From positions 1-18,791 of the forward strand of contig CABQLM010000040.1 of NCBI GenBank assembly GCA_902465105.1: a stretch of DNA of 18,791 nucleotides. Reading direction: 5' to 3'. This document shows, in pieces, positions 8,428-15,874 of this stretch; the first letter of the stretch is position 1, and each line of letters starts with the position of its first letter. A program made the translations under genes and the position numbers. The DNA comes from an uncultured Collinsella sp. (GTDB lineage Bacteria > Actinomycetota > Coriobacteriia > Coriobacteriales > Coriobacteriaceae). Under the pieces are notes generated by a model, which was given only the letters and a program-made list of their open reading frames with translations, did no database searches and had not been told where the DNA came from.

Positions 8428-8450
8428 GCCGCTCGGGTAGAATTACCGCA
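8428..8450 (+). promoter_or_regulatory. Promoter of the first dnaJ-type gene
   Basis: GCCGCTCGGGTA (8428-8439) is identical to the lepA promoter 12-mer, and overlaps the -10 TAGAAT (8438-8443). Six bases later comes CCGCA, whose A (8450) is the predicted start, in the same relative place as in the lepA promoter. The leader would be about 36 nt and contains AGGAGG at 8471-8476. No CIRCE or HAIR heat-shock operator is visible. Confidence 0.55.
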
Positions 8451-8485
8451 ATATATACGCTGCTGTGAGCAGGAGGTTGCCGCGC

Positions 8486-9589
8486 ATGGCGACGATGAAC
8501 GAAAAAGATTACTACGAGATTCTGGGCGTCTCCAAGGACGCCACCTCGCGTGATATACAGAAGGCCTTTCAGCAAAAGGCCCGCAAGCTCCATCCGGACG
8601 TCAACAAAGAGCCGGATGCCGAGGAAAAGTTCAAAGAGGTTTCCGAGGCCTACGCCGTGCTTTCGGACGAGCAGAAGCGTGCGCGCTATGATGCCATGCG
8701 CTCGGGTAATCCCTTTGCGGGTGCACCTTCGACCTCGCCCTACGGTGGCGGCTATGCCGGCGGTGCCGGGTACGGCAATCCCTTTGAGGGCGGTTTTCCC
8801 TTTGGCGGCGCTTGGGGTCAGCCGCGTCGCGGGCGGGCAGCTTACAATCCCGAAAGCGGTGCCAACGTGGTCGTCGACATTAAGCTCGATGCCAAGGAGG
8901 CCAAGGGCGGTGCCCGTAAAACTGTTCGCTACACGCGATTCGATACGTGCGGACATTGCGGCGGCTCGGGCTCTGTCTCCTCCGAGCATGCCCATACTTG
9001 CCCAAGCTGTGGCGGGCGCGGCCATATCGATGTGGACCTGTCCTTCCTGTTTGGCGCCGGCACGTTTCAGTCGGTTTGCCCCGAGTGTGGTGGCTCGGGC
9101 AAGGTCGTAGCCGATCCGTGCCCCGATTGCGGCGGCAGCGGACGTACCCGCGTGACCTCCGAGCAAACGATTGAGTTCCCTGCCGGCACGCACGACGGCG
9201 ACGAGGTTCGCATTAGCGGCATGGGCCACGCCGGTACCAATGGAGCCACAGGTGGTGACCTGGTCGGGCGCGCCCATGTGGAGGCCGAGCGCCTGGAGGG
9301 CAAAGCCCGTACCGGCTTTTACCTGATGGGCATCGTGGCGCCGTTTTTGGTGCTGTCGGCCATCTCGGGCGTGTTCTCGGCCTTTGCCGTGATGTGTTTT
9401 ATTCCGTTTGCCATGGGTCTGTTCATGGTGCTCTCGGATGGGATTCTTCACCGTAGCCTGCTGTGGTGGAAACGTGGCGCGATGCAGTTTGCCAACGGTT
9501 TTGCCAACGGCTTCATGTTCGCGCTCGTGTCGGTGTGGTTTGCGAGCTGCTCGCAGCGTGCGATGCTTTCGCCTTACGGGATTCAATAA
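8486..9589 (+). CDS. DnaJ-type protein with zinc finger and C-terminal membrane helices
   Basis: A 367-residue J-protein. Residues 6-72 form a J-domain ([11 protein letters not shown] at 36-38), followed by a Gly-rich linker. Four CxxCxGxG-type zinc motifs start at Cys155, Cys172, Cys198 and Cys212. The first strands of the substrate-binding domain follow ([19 protein letters not shown]), but after [13 protein letters not shown] (near residue 270) the chain leaves the DnaJ fold. Instead of the second substrate domain and dimerisation tail it has hydrophobic segments at about 278-301, 303-321 and 339-355 separated by [11 protein letters not shown]-domains stimulate Hsp70 ATPase, so a membrane-tethered DnaK partner is inferred. 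ATG 8486 is chosen for AGGAGG 9 bases upstream; ATG 8495 is less well placed. It is not a canonical DnaJ, so I give no gene symbol. Confidence 0.9.
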   Translation: MATMNEKDYYEILGVSKDATSRDIQKAFQQKARKLHPDVNKEPDAEEKFKEVSEAYAVLSDEQKRARYDAMRSGNPFAGAPSTSPYGGGYAGGAGYGNPFEGGFPFGGAWGQPRRGRAAYNPESGANVVVDIKLDAKEAKGGARKTVRYTRFDTCGHCGGSGSVSSEHAHTCPSCGGRGHIDVDLSFLFGAGTFQSVCPECGGSGKVVADPCPDCGGSGRTRVTSEQTIEFPAGTHDGDEVRISGMGHAGTNGATGGDLVGRAHVEAERLEGKARTGFYLMGIVAPFLVLSAISGVFSAFAVMCFIPFAMGLFMVLSDGILHRSLLWWKRGAMQFANGFANGFMFALVSVWFASCSQRAMLSPYGIQ

Positions 9590-9604
9590 CATCAAACCCT
9601 CTGT

Positions 9605-9631
9605 TTGCGGCCGGCCTTGCATGGGTATAGG
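9605..9631 (+). promoter_or_regulatory. Weak candidate promoter for dnaJ
   Basis: TATAGG at 9626-9631, preceded by TGGG, could act as a -10, with TTGCGG (9605-9610) 15 bp upstream as a poor -35. The 81-bp gap between the two dnaJ-type genes contains no clear terminator, so read-through from the first gene is equally possible. Confidence 0.3.
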
Positions 9632-9670
9632 ACGCACTGTGACAATATTGAAAGTCGGAAGGATTCGGTC

Positions 9671-10819
9671 GTGTCGGAAAATAGGGATTACTACGAGGTA
9701 CTTGGCGTCGATAAGGATGCCGACGCGCGGACCATTAAGCGCGCGTTTCTAAAGAAAGCCCGTACCGTACACCCGGACGTTTCGGACGACCCCGAGGCCG
9801 AGGCCAAGTTCAAAGAGCTCAACGAGGCATATTCCGTTCTTTCCGATGAGCAGAAGCGTGCTAACTACGACCGTTACGGCACTGCCGACGGCCCCGGTGG
9901 TTCGGGCTACGTCGATATCAATGATATCTTTGGCGGCATGGGCATGGACGACCTCTTTTCGTCGTTCTTTGGTGGCGGTGCCGGCGGTGGCGCCCGAAAT
10001 CGCCGTGAGCGTCGTCGCGGACGTGACATGGCCATCTCCCTTTCGGTGACCCTTGAGGAGGCGGCGCTCGGTTGCAAAAAGACGATCAGCTATGACCGCC
10101 TTGCTCCCTGCGAGGATTGCAACGGCACCGGTAGGGCCGAGGGCGCACAGGAAAAGCAGTGCAGCCGCTGCCACGGCACGGGCTATGTCACGACGGTCCA
10201 GCGCTCGTTCCTGGGCCAGGTTCAGTCCTCTTCGCCTTGTCCCGACTGCCACGGCGAGGGCACGGTCATCGATCATCCCTGCGAGACCTGCGACGGTCAG
10301 GGCCGCACGCCTTCGCATGAAAAGATCGACATCGATATCCCCGCCGGCGTTTCGACCGGTCGTCAGCTGCGCGTGAGCGGCTTTGGCGAGGCCGGCCTTC
10401 GCGGCGAGCCCTCGGGCGACCTGATCGTCAACGTGCGCGTTGCCGACCACGAGCGTTTTAAGCGCAACGGCGATGACCTGTACCTCGTGAGCGATATCTC
10501 GATTGCGCAGGCTGCGCTCGGCTGCGAGATCGAGGTCGAGGGCATTATGCCCGACGAGGTCGTCAAGGTGACGGTCCCCGCCGGTGCACAGTACGGCGAC
10601 ACCGTGAGCGTCAACAATTTCGGCATGCCGCGCATCGGCGGTGGCGGCTCACGCGGTCGACTGATCGTGCAGCTGCGCGTGGTCGTTCCCACGAACCTTT
10701 CCAACAAGCAGCGCGAGCTGCTCCGCGCTTTTGCCGATGAGATGGGCGACGACGTCGCTTCCGGTAAGAAATCGGTGACCGATCGCATTAAGAGCGCTCT
10801 CGACGACATCCTCGATTAA
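9671..10819 (+). CDS. dnaJ: Chaperone protein DnaJ
   Basis: A 382-residue full-length type I DnaJ: J-domain (residues 5-70, HPD 34-36), Gly/Phe-rich linker with GGMGMDDLFSSFFGGG, four zinc motifs starting Cys147, Cys164, Cys190 and Cys204 (CEDCNGTG, CSRCHGTG, CPDCHGEG, CETCDGQG), and both substrate-binding domains (IDIPAGVSTGRQLRVSGFGEAG; DISIAQAALGCEIEV; VTVPAGAQYGDTVSVNNFG). DnaJ delivers unfolded proteins to DnaK and triggers its ATPase. The GTG at 9671 is used because GGAAGGA lies 7-8 bases upstream and the next residues are SENRDYYEVLGV. hrcA, grpE and dnaK, frequent neighbours, are absent from the window. mtaB begins 9 bases after the stop with AAGGAG overlapping the dnaJ TAA. Confidence 0.97.
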   Translation: MSENRDYYEVLGVDKDADARTIKRAFLKKARTVHPDVSDDPEAEAKFKELNEAYSVLSDEQKRANYDRYGTADGPGGSGYVDINDIFGGMGMDDLFSSFFGGGAGGGARNRRERRRGRDMAISLSVTLEEAALGCKKTISYDRLAPCEDCNGTGRAEGAQEKQCSRCHGTGYVTTVQRSFLGQVQSSSPCPDCHGEGTVIDHPCETCDGQGRTPSHEKIDIDIPAGVSTGRQLRVSGFGEAGLRGEPSGDLIVNVRVADHERFKRNGDDLYLVSDISIAQAALGCEIEVEGIMPDEVVKVTVPAGAQYGDTVSVNNFGMPRIGGGGSRGRLIVQLRVVVPTNLSNKQRELLRAFADEMGDDVASGKKSVTDRIKSALDDILD

Positions 10820-10828
10820 GGAGCCCGT

Positions 10829-12121
10829 GTGCTCGCACCTCATATCTCTGTCGTCAACCTCGGTTGCCGTGTCAACCGGGTTGAGTCCGACCGTATCACT
10901 GCCGATCTTATGCGCCTGGGCTTTGCGATGGTAGAGCCCCAGGATGCTGAGCTGATTGTCATTAACACCTGTGCCGTTACGGGCGAGGCCGAGGCCAAGA
11001 CCCGTAAGGCCGTTCGCCATGCGCTGGCCTATCCAAACGAGCCCTATGTGGTCGTGACCGGATGCGTAGTCAATCTGCACCCCGAGGAGCTGCTGGAGCT
11101 TTCGGACCGCGTGATCGCCGAGCCGTCCAAGATCGATGTCGCCGAACGCGTCTGCGAGGTGCTGGGCGTTGAGTCCGATGACGTTCCCGCCTGCAGTGAC
11201 GGCGAGGTGGTCGACGCACTCGGTCGCTCGCGTCTGGGGGTGAAGATCCAGGACGGCTGCAACCATCGTTGCACCTATTGCATTGTGTGGAAGGCCCGCG
11301 GCCCCGAGCGCTCCGTGCCGGTCGAGTCCGTGCTCGAGCAGGTTCGCGAGGCCCAGGAGGCCGGCGTGCCCGAGGTGGTGCTGACGGGCGTGAACCTGGG
11401 CGCCTACGATGGCAAGAGCGCGACTGATGAACACGTCGAGATCGATGAGCTGCTCGAGGCGATTATGGAGCGCACGTCCATTCCGCATGTGCGCATTTCC
11501 TCGGTCGAGCCTATGGATATCTCTGAGTCCCTGCTTAAGGTCATGGCGCGCTATCCGAAGCGCATCGCCCCGTTTTTACACCTTCCCGTGCAGTCCGGCT
11601 GCACCAGGACACTGCATCGCATGGGGCGTCCCTATAGCGCCGAGGCCTTTGAGGAGACGGTGCGCATGATTCGCACCAACTTGCCTCAGGCGTCCCTTTC
11701 GTGCGATGTCATCGTCGGTTTTCCCGGCGAGACGGACGAGGAGTTTGAGGAGTCGCTGGCGCTGTGCCGCCGCGTGGGCTTTTCGCGTATGCATGTGTTT
11801 CGTTACAGCAAGCGTCCCGGTACCCTTGCTGCCGATATGTCCGACCAGGTGCCGCCCGAGGTTATGGCCGAGCGCAGCCGTCGTATGCGAGCCGCGGCGC
11901 AGGAACTCGCCATTGCCGACGCTCGCCGCCGCGTGGGTACCGTCGAGCGCGCCGTGCTCGAGTATGGCGACAACCTGACGCTCGGTTCGTTCCACCATGC
12001 CCGTCTTGACGATACCTGTGGACTCACAGCCCCGTGCCTGCTCGATGTTGCTATCATCGGAGTCGATGATTCCGGCTTGGTCCATGCACGCAGGGAGGTT
12101 CATGGAAGCCTCGAAGATTAG
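10829..12121 (+). CDS. mtaB: tRNA t6A37 methylthiotransferase MtaB-like (radical SAM)
   Basis: A 430-residue MiaB-like methylthiotransferase. The N-terminal UPF0004 domain supplies three cluster cysteines (NLGCRVN at Cys13, NTCAVTGEAE, and TGCVVN), the radical SAM core has CNHRCTYC (Cys144, Cys148, Cys151), and a TRAM-like domain ends the chain. NLGCRVNRVESD plus CAVTGEAE point to MtaB (YqeV), which converts t6A to ms2t6A at position 37 of ANN-decoding tRNAs, and not to MiaB or RimO. The subfamily call is by motif resemblance. GTG 10829 follows AAGGAG at 10818-10823. The last 20 bases overlap phoH. It heads the mtaB-phoH-ybeY-dgkA-era-recO series; no separate promoter is visible, so transcription from dnaJ is likely. 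Confidence 0.92.
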   Translation: MLAPHISVVNLGCRVNRVESDRITADLMRLGFAMVEPQDAELIVINTCAVTGEAEAKTRKAVRHALAYPNEPYVVVTGCVVNLHPEELLELSDRVIAEPSKIDVAERVCEVLGVESDDVPACSDGEVVDALGRSRLGVKIQDGCNHRCTYCIVWKARGPERSVPVESVLEQVREAQEAGVPEVVLTGVNLGAYDGKSATDEHVEIDELLEAIMERTSIPHVRISSVEPMDISESLLKVMARYPKRIAPFLHLPVQSGCTRTLHRMGRPYSAEAFEETVRMIRTNLPQASLSCDVIVGFPGETDEEFEESLALCRRVGFSRMHVFRYSKRPGTLAADMSDQVPPEVMAERSRRMRAAAQELAIADARRRVGTVERAVLEYGDNLTLGSFHHARLDDTCGLTAPCLLDVAIIGVDDSGLVHARREVHGSLED

Positions 12122-13088
12122 ACTTACCGTTCCCGAGGGTATTGACCCCTCGCGCGTTTTGGGCGCCGGCGACGGCGTCCTTCGTGAGCTCGAGAGCTTG
12201 GTTCGCGCTCACGTGGTCGCCCGTGGCGACAGTATCGCCGTGAGCGGCGACCCGGACGAGGTCGAGCTCGTGGCGCGCTTTTTCGAGCATGCTTTTCGCG
12301 AGGCGGCCGCCGGACGCACACTGTCTGCCGACGATGTCTCTCGCTGCCTGGCCGTCTTGCGCGACGGTGAGCACGAGGCTACATCGCTTCGCGATGATGT
12401 GCTGCTTTCGTATCGCGGCCGTGTCATTCGCCCCAAAACGCTCGGCCAAAAGCGTTACGTGGATGCCATCCGCTCGCATACCATCACGTTTGGTCTAGGT
12501 CCTGCCGGTACCGGTAAGACCTATCTGGCCATGGCGCTCGCCGTTGCCGCGCTCAAGCGTCACGAGGTGGGCCGTCTGATCTTGACGCGTCCGGTTGTCG
12601 AGGCGGGGGAGAACCTGGGCTTTTTGCCCGGTACCCTCGAGGAAAAGATCGACCCCTACATGCGTCCGCTCTACGACGCCCTTTTTGACATGATGGATCG
12701 CGAGCGCACCGATGAGCTCATGGAGCGCGGCGTGATCGAGATCGCCCCGCTTGCCTACATGCGCGGCCGCACGCTGAGCGATGCCTTCGTGGTGCTCGAC
12801 GAGGCGCAAAATACCACGCCCGAGCAGATGAAGATGTTCCTGACGCGCCTGGGCTTTAACTCCAAGTTTGTGATTACCGGCGACCTGAGTCAGCGCGACC
12901 TGGTGGGTCGTCGCGGCGGTCTTGCCGACGTCGAGCAGATTTTAGGCCGTGTCGACGATGTCGCATTTTCTCACCTCGAGCGTGCCGACGTGGTGCGCCA
13001 TGCCTTGGTGGGGCGTATCGTCGAGGCATACGATGCTTATGATGATGTGCGCGAGAAACGCGTGCACGACCGAAAGGAGTCCCGTTGA
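12102..13088 (+). CDS. phoH: PhoH-family ATPase
   Basis: A 328-residue PhoH-like protein. Residues 1-110 are a KH-like/N-terminal region, then GPAGTGKT (Walker A, 133-140) and VVLDEAQNT (Walker B, D233-E234), followed by FVITGDLSQRDL, which together define the family. PhoH proteins are cytosolic ATPases with links to RNA metabolism; the conserved pairing with ybeY supports a role near rRNA maturation, but the reaction is unsettled. The start is ATG 12102, inside the end of mtaB, with AGGGAGG at 12092-12098 (a short 3-base spacing). Upstream in-frame ATG codons would give a 35-residue extension read from the mtaB C-terminus and are rejected. The stop TGA is shared with the ybeY start (TTGA). 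Confidence 0.93.
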   Translation: MEASKIRLTVPEGIDPSRVLGAGDGVLRELESLVRAHVVARGDSIAVSGDPDEVELVARFFEHAFREAAAGRTLSADDVSRCLAVLRDGEHEATSLRDDVLLSYRGRVIRPKTLGQKRYVDAIRSHTITFGLGPAGTGKTYLAMALAVAALKRHEVGRLILTRPVVEAGENLGFLPGTLEEKIDPYMRPLYDALFDMMDRERTDELMERGVIEIAPLAYMRGRTLSDAFVVLDEAQNTTPEQMKMFLTRLGFNSKFVITGDLSQRDLVGRRGGLADVEQILGRVDDVAFSHLERADVVRHALVGRIVEAYDAYDDVREKRVHDRKESR

Positions 13089-13594
13089 GTGTATTGATCA
13101 GCAACGATGCCGAGCTCGATACGCTGCTCGACGCGCAGGAGGTAGAGCACATCTGCGAGGTCGTGCTTGCCGCCGAGGGCGTTGAGCGTGAAGTCGAGAT
13201 TTCCCTTTCATATGTCGATGAGGACGAGATGCACGAGCTCAACCACGAGTGGCGCGGTATCGACCGTACCACCGATGTCCTCTCGTTTGAGTGCGACTCG
13301 GCCTTTGACGAGGATATTCCCGCCGACGAGACGCTCGAGCTCGGCGATATTATCCTGGCCCCGCAGGTCATTGCCCGTCAGGCCCCCGGCTTTGGTAATA
13401 GCCCTGCCGACGAGTGCCGCCTGATGCTCGTGCATGGCATGCTGCACCTGCTGGGGTATGACCACATTGAGGACGACGAGGCCGAGGTCATGGAGGCCCG
13501 CGAGGACGCCATCTTGCGCGATCTGGCGCTCGAGCGCGGTGAGGACCCCAAGCTGGTCCACGTCGGCCCCATCACCAACCACGCCCACGATTAG
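13085..13594 (+). CDS. ybeY: Endoribonuclease YbeY (rRNA maturation)
   Basis: A 169-residue UPF0054 protein with the zinc site HGMLHLLGYDH (His117, His121, His127; HxxxHxxxxxH) and the preceding LNHEWRGIDRTTDVLSFE strand-loop that is highly characteristic. YbeY is a single-strand endoribonuclease involved in 16S rRNA 3'-end maturation and 70S quality control. The likely start is TTG 13085, overlapping the phoH stop by four bases (TTGA), with AAAGGAG at 13073-13079, five bases upstream; no ATG or GTG fits better. It is followed by dgkA after 9 bases. era, another 16S 3'-end factor and a reported YbeY partner in E. coli, lies two genes downstream. Confidence 0.95.
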   Translation: MSVLISNDAELDTLLDAQEVEHICEVVLAAEGVEREVEISLSYVDEDEMHELNHEWRGIDRTTDVLSFECDSAFDEDIPADETLELGDIILAPQVIARQAPGFGNSPADECRLMLVHGMLHLLGYDHIEDDEAEVMEAREDAILRDLALERGEDPKLVHVGPITNHAHD

Positions 13595-13603
13595 GAGCCG
13601 TCT

Positions 13604-13981
13604 ATGATTCCCGGATCGAACAAGGACCATCCGTCCTTCTTAAAGTCGTTCTCCTACGCCATGGAGGGCTTCGTCACCGCCGTTGAAACCGAGCGCAACA
13701 TTAAGGTCATGCTCGTGGCGGGCGTGTGCACCGTCATTGCTGGCTGCGTTGTCGGCCTCGACATTGCCGAGTGGGCCACAGTTATCATCTGCTGTGGCTT
13801 GGTGATTCACGGCGAGCTGTGCAATACCGCTATGGAGGCGATCGTCGACCTGGCGACCCAGGAACTCCATCCGCTGGCCAAGCGTGCGAAGGACATTGCC
13901 GCCGCCTCTGTATACGTTCTTTCCATCACTGCCGCGATTGTGGGCGTGCTGGTATTTGCCCACGCGCTCGGCTTTATTTAG
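13604..13981 (+). CDS. dgkA: DgkA-family diacylglycerol/undecaprenol kinase
   Basis: A 125-residue membrane protein. SFSYAMEGFVTAVETERNIKVML precedes two hydrophobic segments (about 36-53 and 55-75), then the family signature ELCNTAMEAIVDL with HPLAKRAKDIAAASV, and a final segment at about 102-123. The fold is a small three-helix trimeric kinase of the inner membrane. In Gram-positive bacteria the homologue at this locus mainly phosphorylates undecaprenol, recycling the cell-wall lipid carrier; substrate choice cannot be read from the sequence. The signature has Cys in place of the usual Ile/Val before NTA. A TAGGAG Shine-Dalgarno overlapping the ybeY stop supports ATG 13604. Many Gram-positives also have cdd between dgkA and era; here era follows directly after 12 bases. 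Confidence 0.9.
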   Translation: MIPGSNKDHPSFLKSFSYAMEGFVTAVETERNIKVMLVAGVCTVIAGCVVGLDIAEWATVIICCGLVIHGELCNTAMEAIVDLATQELHPLAKRAKDIAAASVYVLSITAAIVGVLVFAHALGFI

Positions 13982-13993
13982 AAAGGGATTCCC

Positions 13994-15070
13994 ATGTCCG
14001 ACAATATGCAGCCTACCGATGAAACTCTGGACGACGAGTCCCTGGATGCGGTGGATGCCGAAGCGACTGAGGCATACGATGAGGTCGAGGAATTCGACCC
14101 GTTTGAGGGCATGAGCGACGAAGAGCTCGACGCCCTGTGCGACGAGGACGACAGCCTCGCGGGCTTTGGCGACGTTGAACCCGGTTTCCGCAGCGGCTTC
14201 GTGGCCCTGGTCGGCCGCCCCAACGCCGGCAAGTCTACGCTACTCAACGCCTGCTATGGCAAAAAGGTCGCCATCACCTCGCCGGTGGCCCAGACGACCC
14301 GCCGCCGCATGCGCGCCGTCGTCAACCGCCCCGGTTACCAGCTGGTCTTTGTCGATACCCCGGGTATCCACAAGCCCAAGGACGGCCTGGGGTCCGAGCT
14401 CAACAAGAGCGCGCTGTTCGAGCTGAACGATGTCGATGTTGTCGCGTTTTTGATTGATGCCACCAAGCCGATCGGCAGGGGAGACGCCTGGGTTGCCGAG
14501 CGCGTCAAGAATGCCCGTTCCAAGAAGGTCCTGGTGCTCACCAAGGCCGATGAGGCCGACCCCGCACAGGTCATGGAGCAGCTTAAGGCCGCCCACGAGC
14601 TCATGGAATATGACGATGAGATCGTGACGTCGTCGGTCAAGAACTTCAACGTCGATGCCTTCATCGAGACCGTTGCGCACTTTTTGCCCGAGGGTCCGCG
14701 TTGGTTCCCCGAGGACATGGGTACCGACGCTTCCGACGAGACACTTGTTGCCGAGTTTGTGCGCGAGAAGGTCTTGCGCCGCACCCGTGATGAGATCCCG
14801 CATTCCGTTGGCGTGATCTGCGATGCGCTCGAGCAGACCAAGAAGGTGCTGCGTGTGCACGCCACCATTTACGTTGAGCGCGAGGGCCAAAAGGGCATCA
14901 TCATCGGCAAGGGCGGCGAGATGATCAAGCATATCGGTATCGACGCCCGCCGCGATCTTGAGCGCATCTTTGACACGCAGGTCTTTTTGGAGCTGGACGT
15001 GAAGGTCAAGGCCGGCTGGCGCGACGACGAGGCCCAGATTCGCCGCTTTGGCTACAACGCCGAGGACTAA
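13994..15070 (+). CDS. era: Era GTPase with acidic N-terminal extension
   Basis: A 358-residue Era, longer than the roughly 300 residues usual. The P-loop GRPNAGKST is at 74-82, followed by TSPVAQTTRRR (switch I), DTPGIHKP (G3), TKAD at 183-186 (G4, replacing NKxD) and SSVK (G5). A C-terminal KH domain has GIIIGKGGEMIKHIG and ends with FGYNAED. Era binds the 3' end of 16S rRNA and helps mature the 30S subunit. The first 65 residues hold 26 Asp/Glu and no Lys or Arg, an extension not part of the core fold. ATG 13994 is preceded by GAAAGGG; no later ATG exists before the P-loop other than those inside the acidic part (residues 5 and 40), so the extension is probably translated at least in part. 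Confidence 0.96.
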   Translation: MSDNMQPTDETLDDESLDAVDAEATEAYDEVEEFDPFEGMSDEELDALCDEDDSLAGFGDVEPGFRSGFVALVGRPNAGKSTLLNACYGKKVAITSPVAQTTRRRMRAVVNRPGYQLVFVDTPGIHKPKDGLGSELNKSALFELNDVDVVAFLIDATKPIGRGDAWVAERVKNARSKKVLVLTKADEADPAQVMEQLKAAHELMEYDDEIVTSSVKNFNVDAFIETVAHFLPEGPRWFPEDMGTDASDETLVAEFVREKVLRRTRDEIPHSVGVICDALEQTKKVLRVHATIYVEREGQKGIIIGKGGEMIKHIGIDARRDLERIFDTQVFLELDVKVKAGWRDDEAQIRRFGYNAED

Positions 15071-15085
15071 GGACGCGCGGCGCGC

Positions 15086-15835
15086 ATGGCAGGCTCCCGG
15101 ACATATCGCACGAAGGTGCTCGTCCTCGATAAGACCAAGCTCAAAGAGACGGACCTGATCCTGACGATGCTTGACGAACGGGGTCGGCAGGTTCGCGCCG
15201 TGGCAAAGGGCGCCCGCAAACCCGGTGGGCGCCTGGCTGCGCGTTGCGAGCTGTTCTGCACCGTCGATATGCTGCTCGCGCATGGACGGTCGCTCGACGT
15301 GGTTTCCCAGGCTGAGCTTATGGAGGCGCCGCTCGGCGCTGCGCCCGATTACGAGACGACCTGCGCCGCAAGCGCGATCGCCGAGGTTGCGCGTGTGTGC
15401 TCGTTCGAGGACGCCGAGGACCCGTTTACCTTTGCCATAACACAGCGAGCGCTTGCCCTGGTGGGCAGCGGGCTCGACACGGCGCATATGGATCTGCTTG
15501 TGGCGGCATATGTCTTTAAGCTGCTGTCGCACGTTGGCTATCGACCCGATTTTTCTGCCTGCGTGCTGTGCGGAGACCCCATGCTGTCGTATTTTTCGCC
15601 CCGGGCGGGCGGTCTTCTGTGCGGGTCGTGCGCGTCGAGCGTTCCGGGTGCCGAGTTGGTGTCGACCGGTGAGGTCGCGTGGCTGCGCGCCCTCATGTCC
15701 ATGACCTTCGATGCACTCATGGCCGAGAGGGTCGACCCCCATACCGCCGCCTATTTGCTAGGGCTTTCGCATGTTTGGGCTGCGACGCACACCGATCAGC
15801 GCCTCCGTGCGATGGAATTCATGTTGGGTCGGTGA
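15086..15835 (+). CDS. recO: DNA repair protein RecO
   Basis: A 249-residue protein with an N-terminal OB-fold section (YRTKVLVLDKTKLKETDLIL, then VRAVAKGARKPGGRLAARCELF) and a helical C-terminal part carrying a CxxC-x16-CxxC zinc finger (Cys159, Cys162, Cys179, Cys182). RecO anneals single strands and, with RecR, loads RecA on SSB-coated gaps in the RecFOR pathway. Start ATG 15086 is 15 bases after the era stop with only a weak AAGGA 12 bases upstream, so initiation may lean on coupling to era. It is the last gene of the mtaB-recO series. The rpsO promoter begins 25 bases after its stop; no terminator hairpin is obvious between them. Confidence 0.95.
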   Translation: MAGSRTYRTKVLVLDKTKLKETDLILTMLDERGRQVRAVAKGARKPGGRLAARCELFCTVDMLLAHGRSLDVVSQAELMEAPLGAAPDYETTCAASAIAEVARVCSFEDAEDPFTFAITQRALALVGSGLDTAHMDLLVAAYVFKLLSHVGYRPDFSACVLCGDPMLSYFSPRAGGLLCGSCASSVPGAELVSTGEVAWLRALMSMTFDALMAERVDPHTAAYLLGLSHVWAATHTDQRLRAMEFMLGR

Positions 15836-15859
15836 TGATGCGCAGGCGCGGGCTGCTTG

Positions 15860-15868
15860 TGGTAACAT
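15860..15868 (+). promoter_or_regulatory. Extended -10 promoter of rpsO
   Basis: TG-G-TAACAT at 15860-15868 is an extended -10 element with no recognisable -35, the same style as the rpsT promoter. The predicted start near 15875 gives a leader of about 100 nt. Confidence 0.5.
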
Positions 15869-15874
15869 ACCGAC

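Noticed and set aside
8428..8485. CIRCE or HAIR heat-shock operator before the dnaJ genes
   Set aside because: No TTAGCACTC/GAGTGCTAA or CTTGAGT/ACTCAAG inverted repeat is present in either dnaJ upstream region.
9608..9620. GGCCGGCC palindrome between the two dnaJ genes as a terminator or operator
   Set aside because: It is only 8 bases, has no loop or T run, and such GC palindromes are expected by chance at this base composition.
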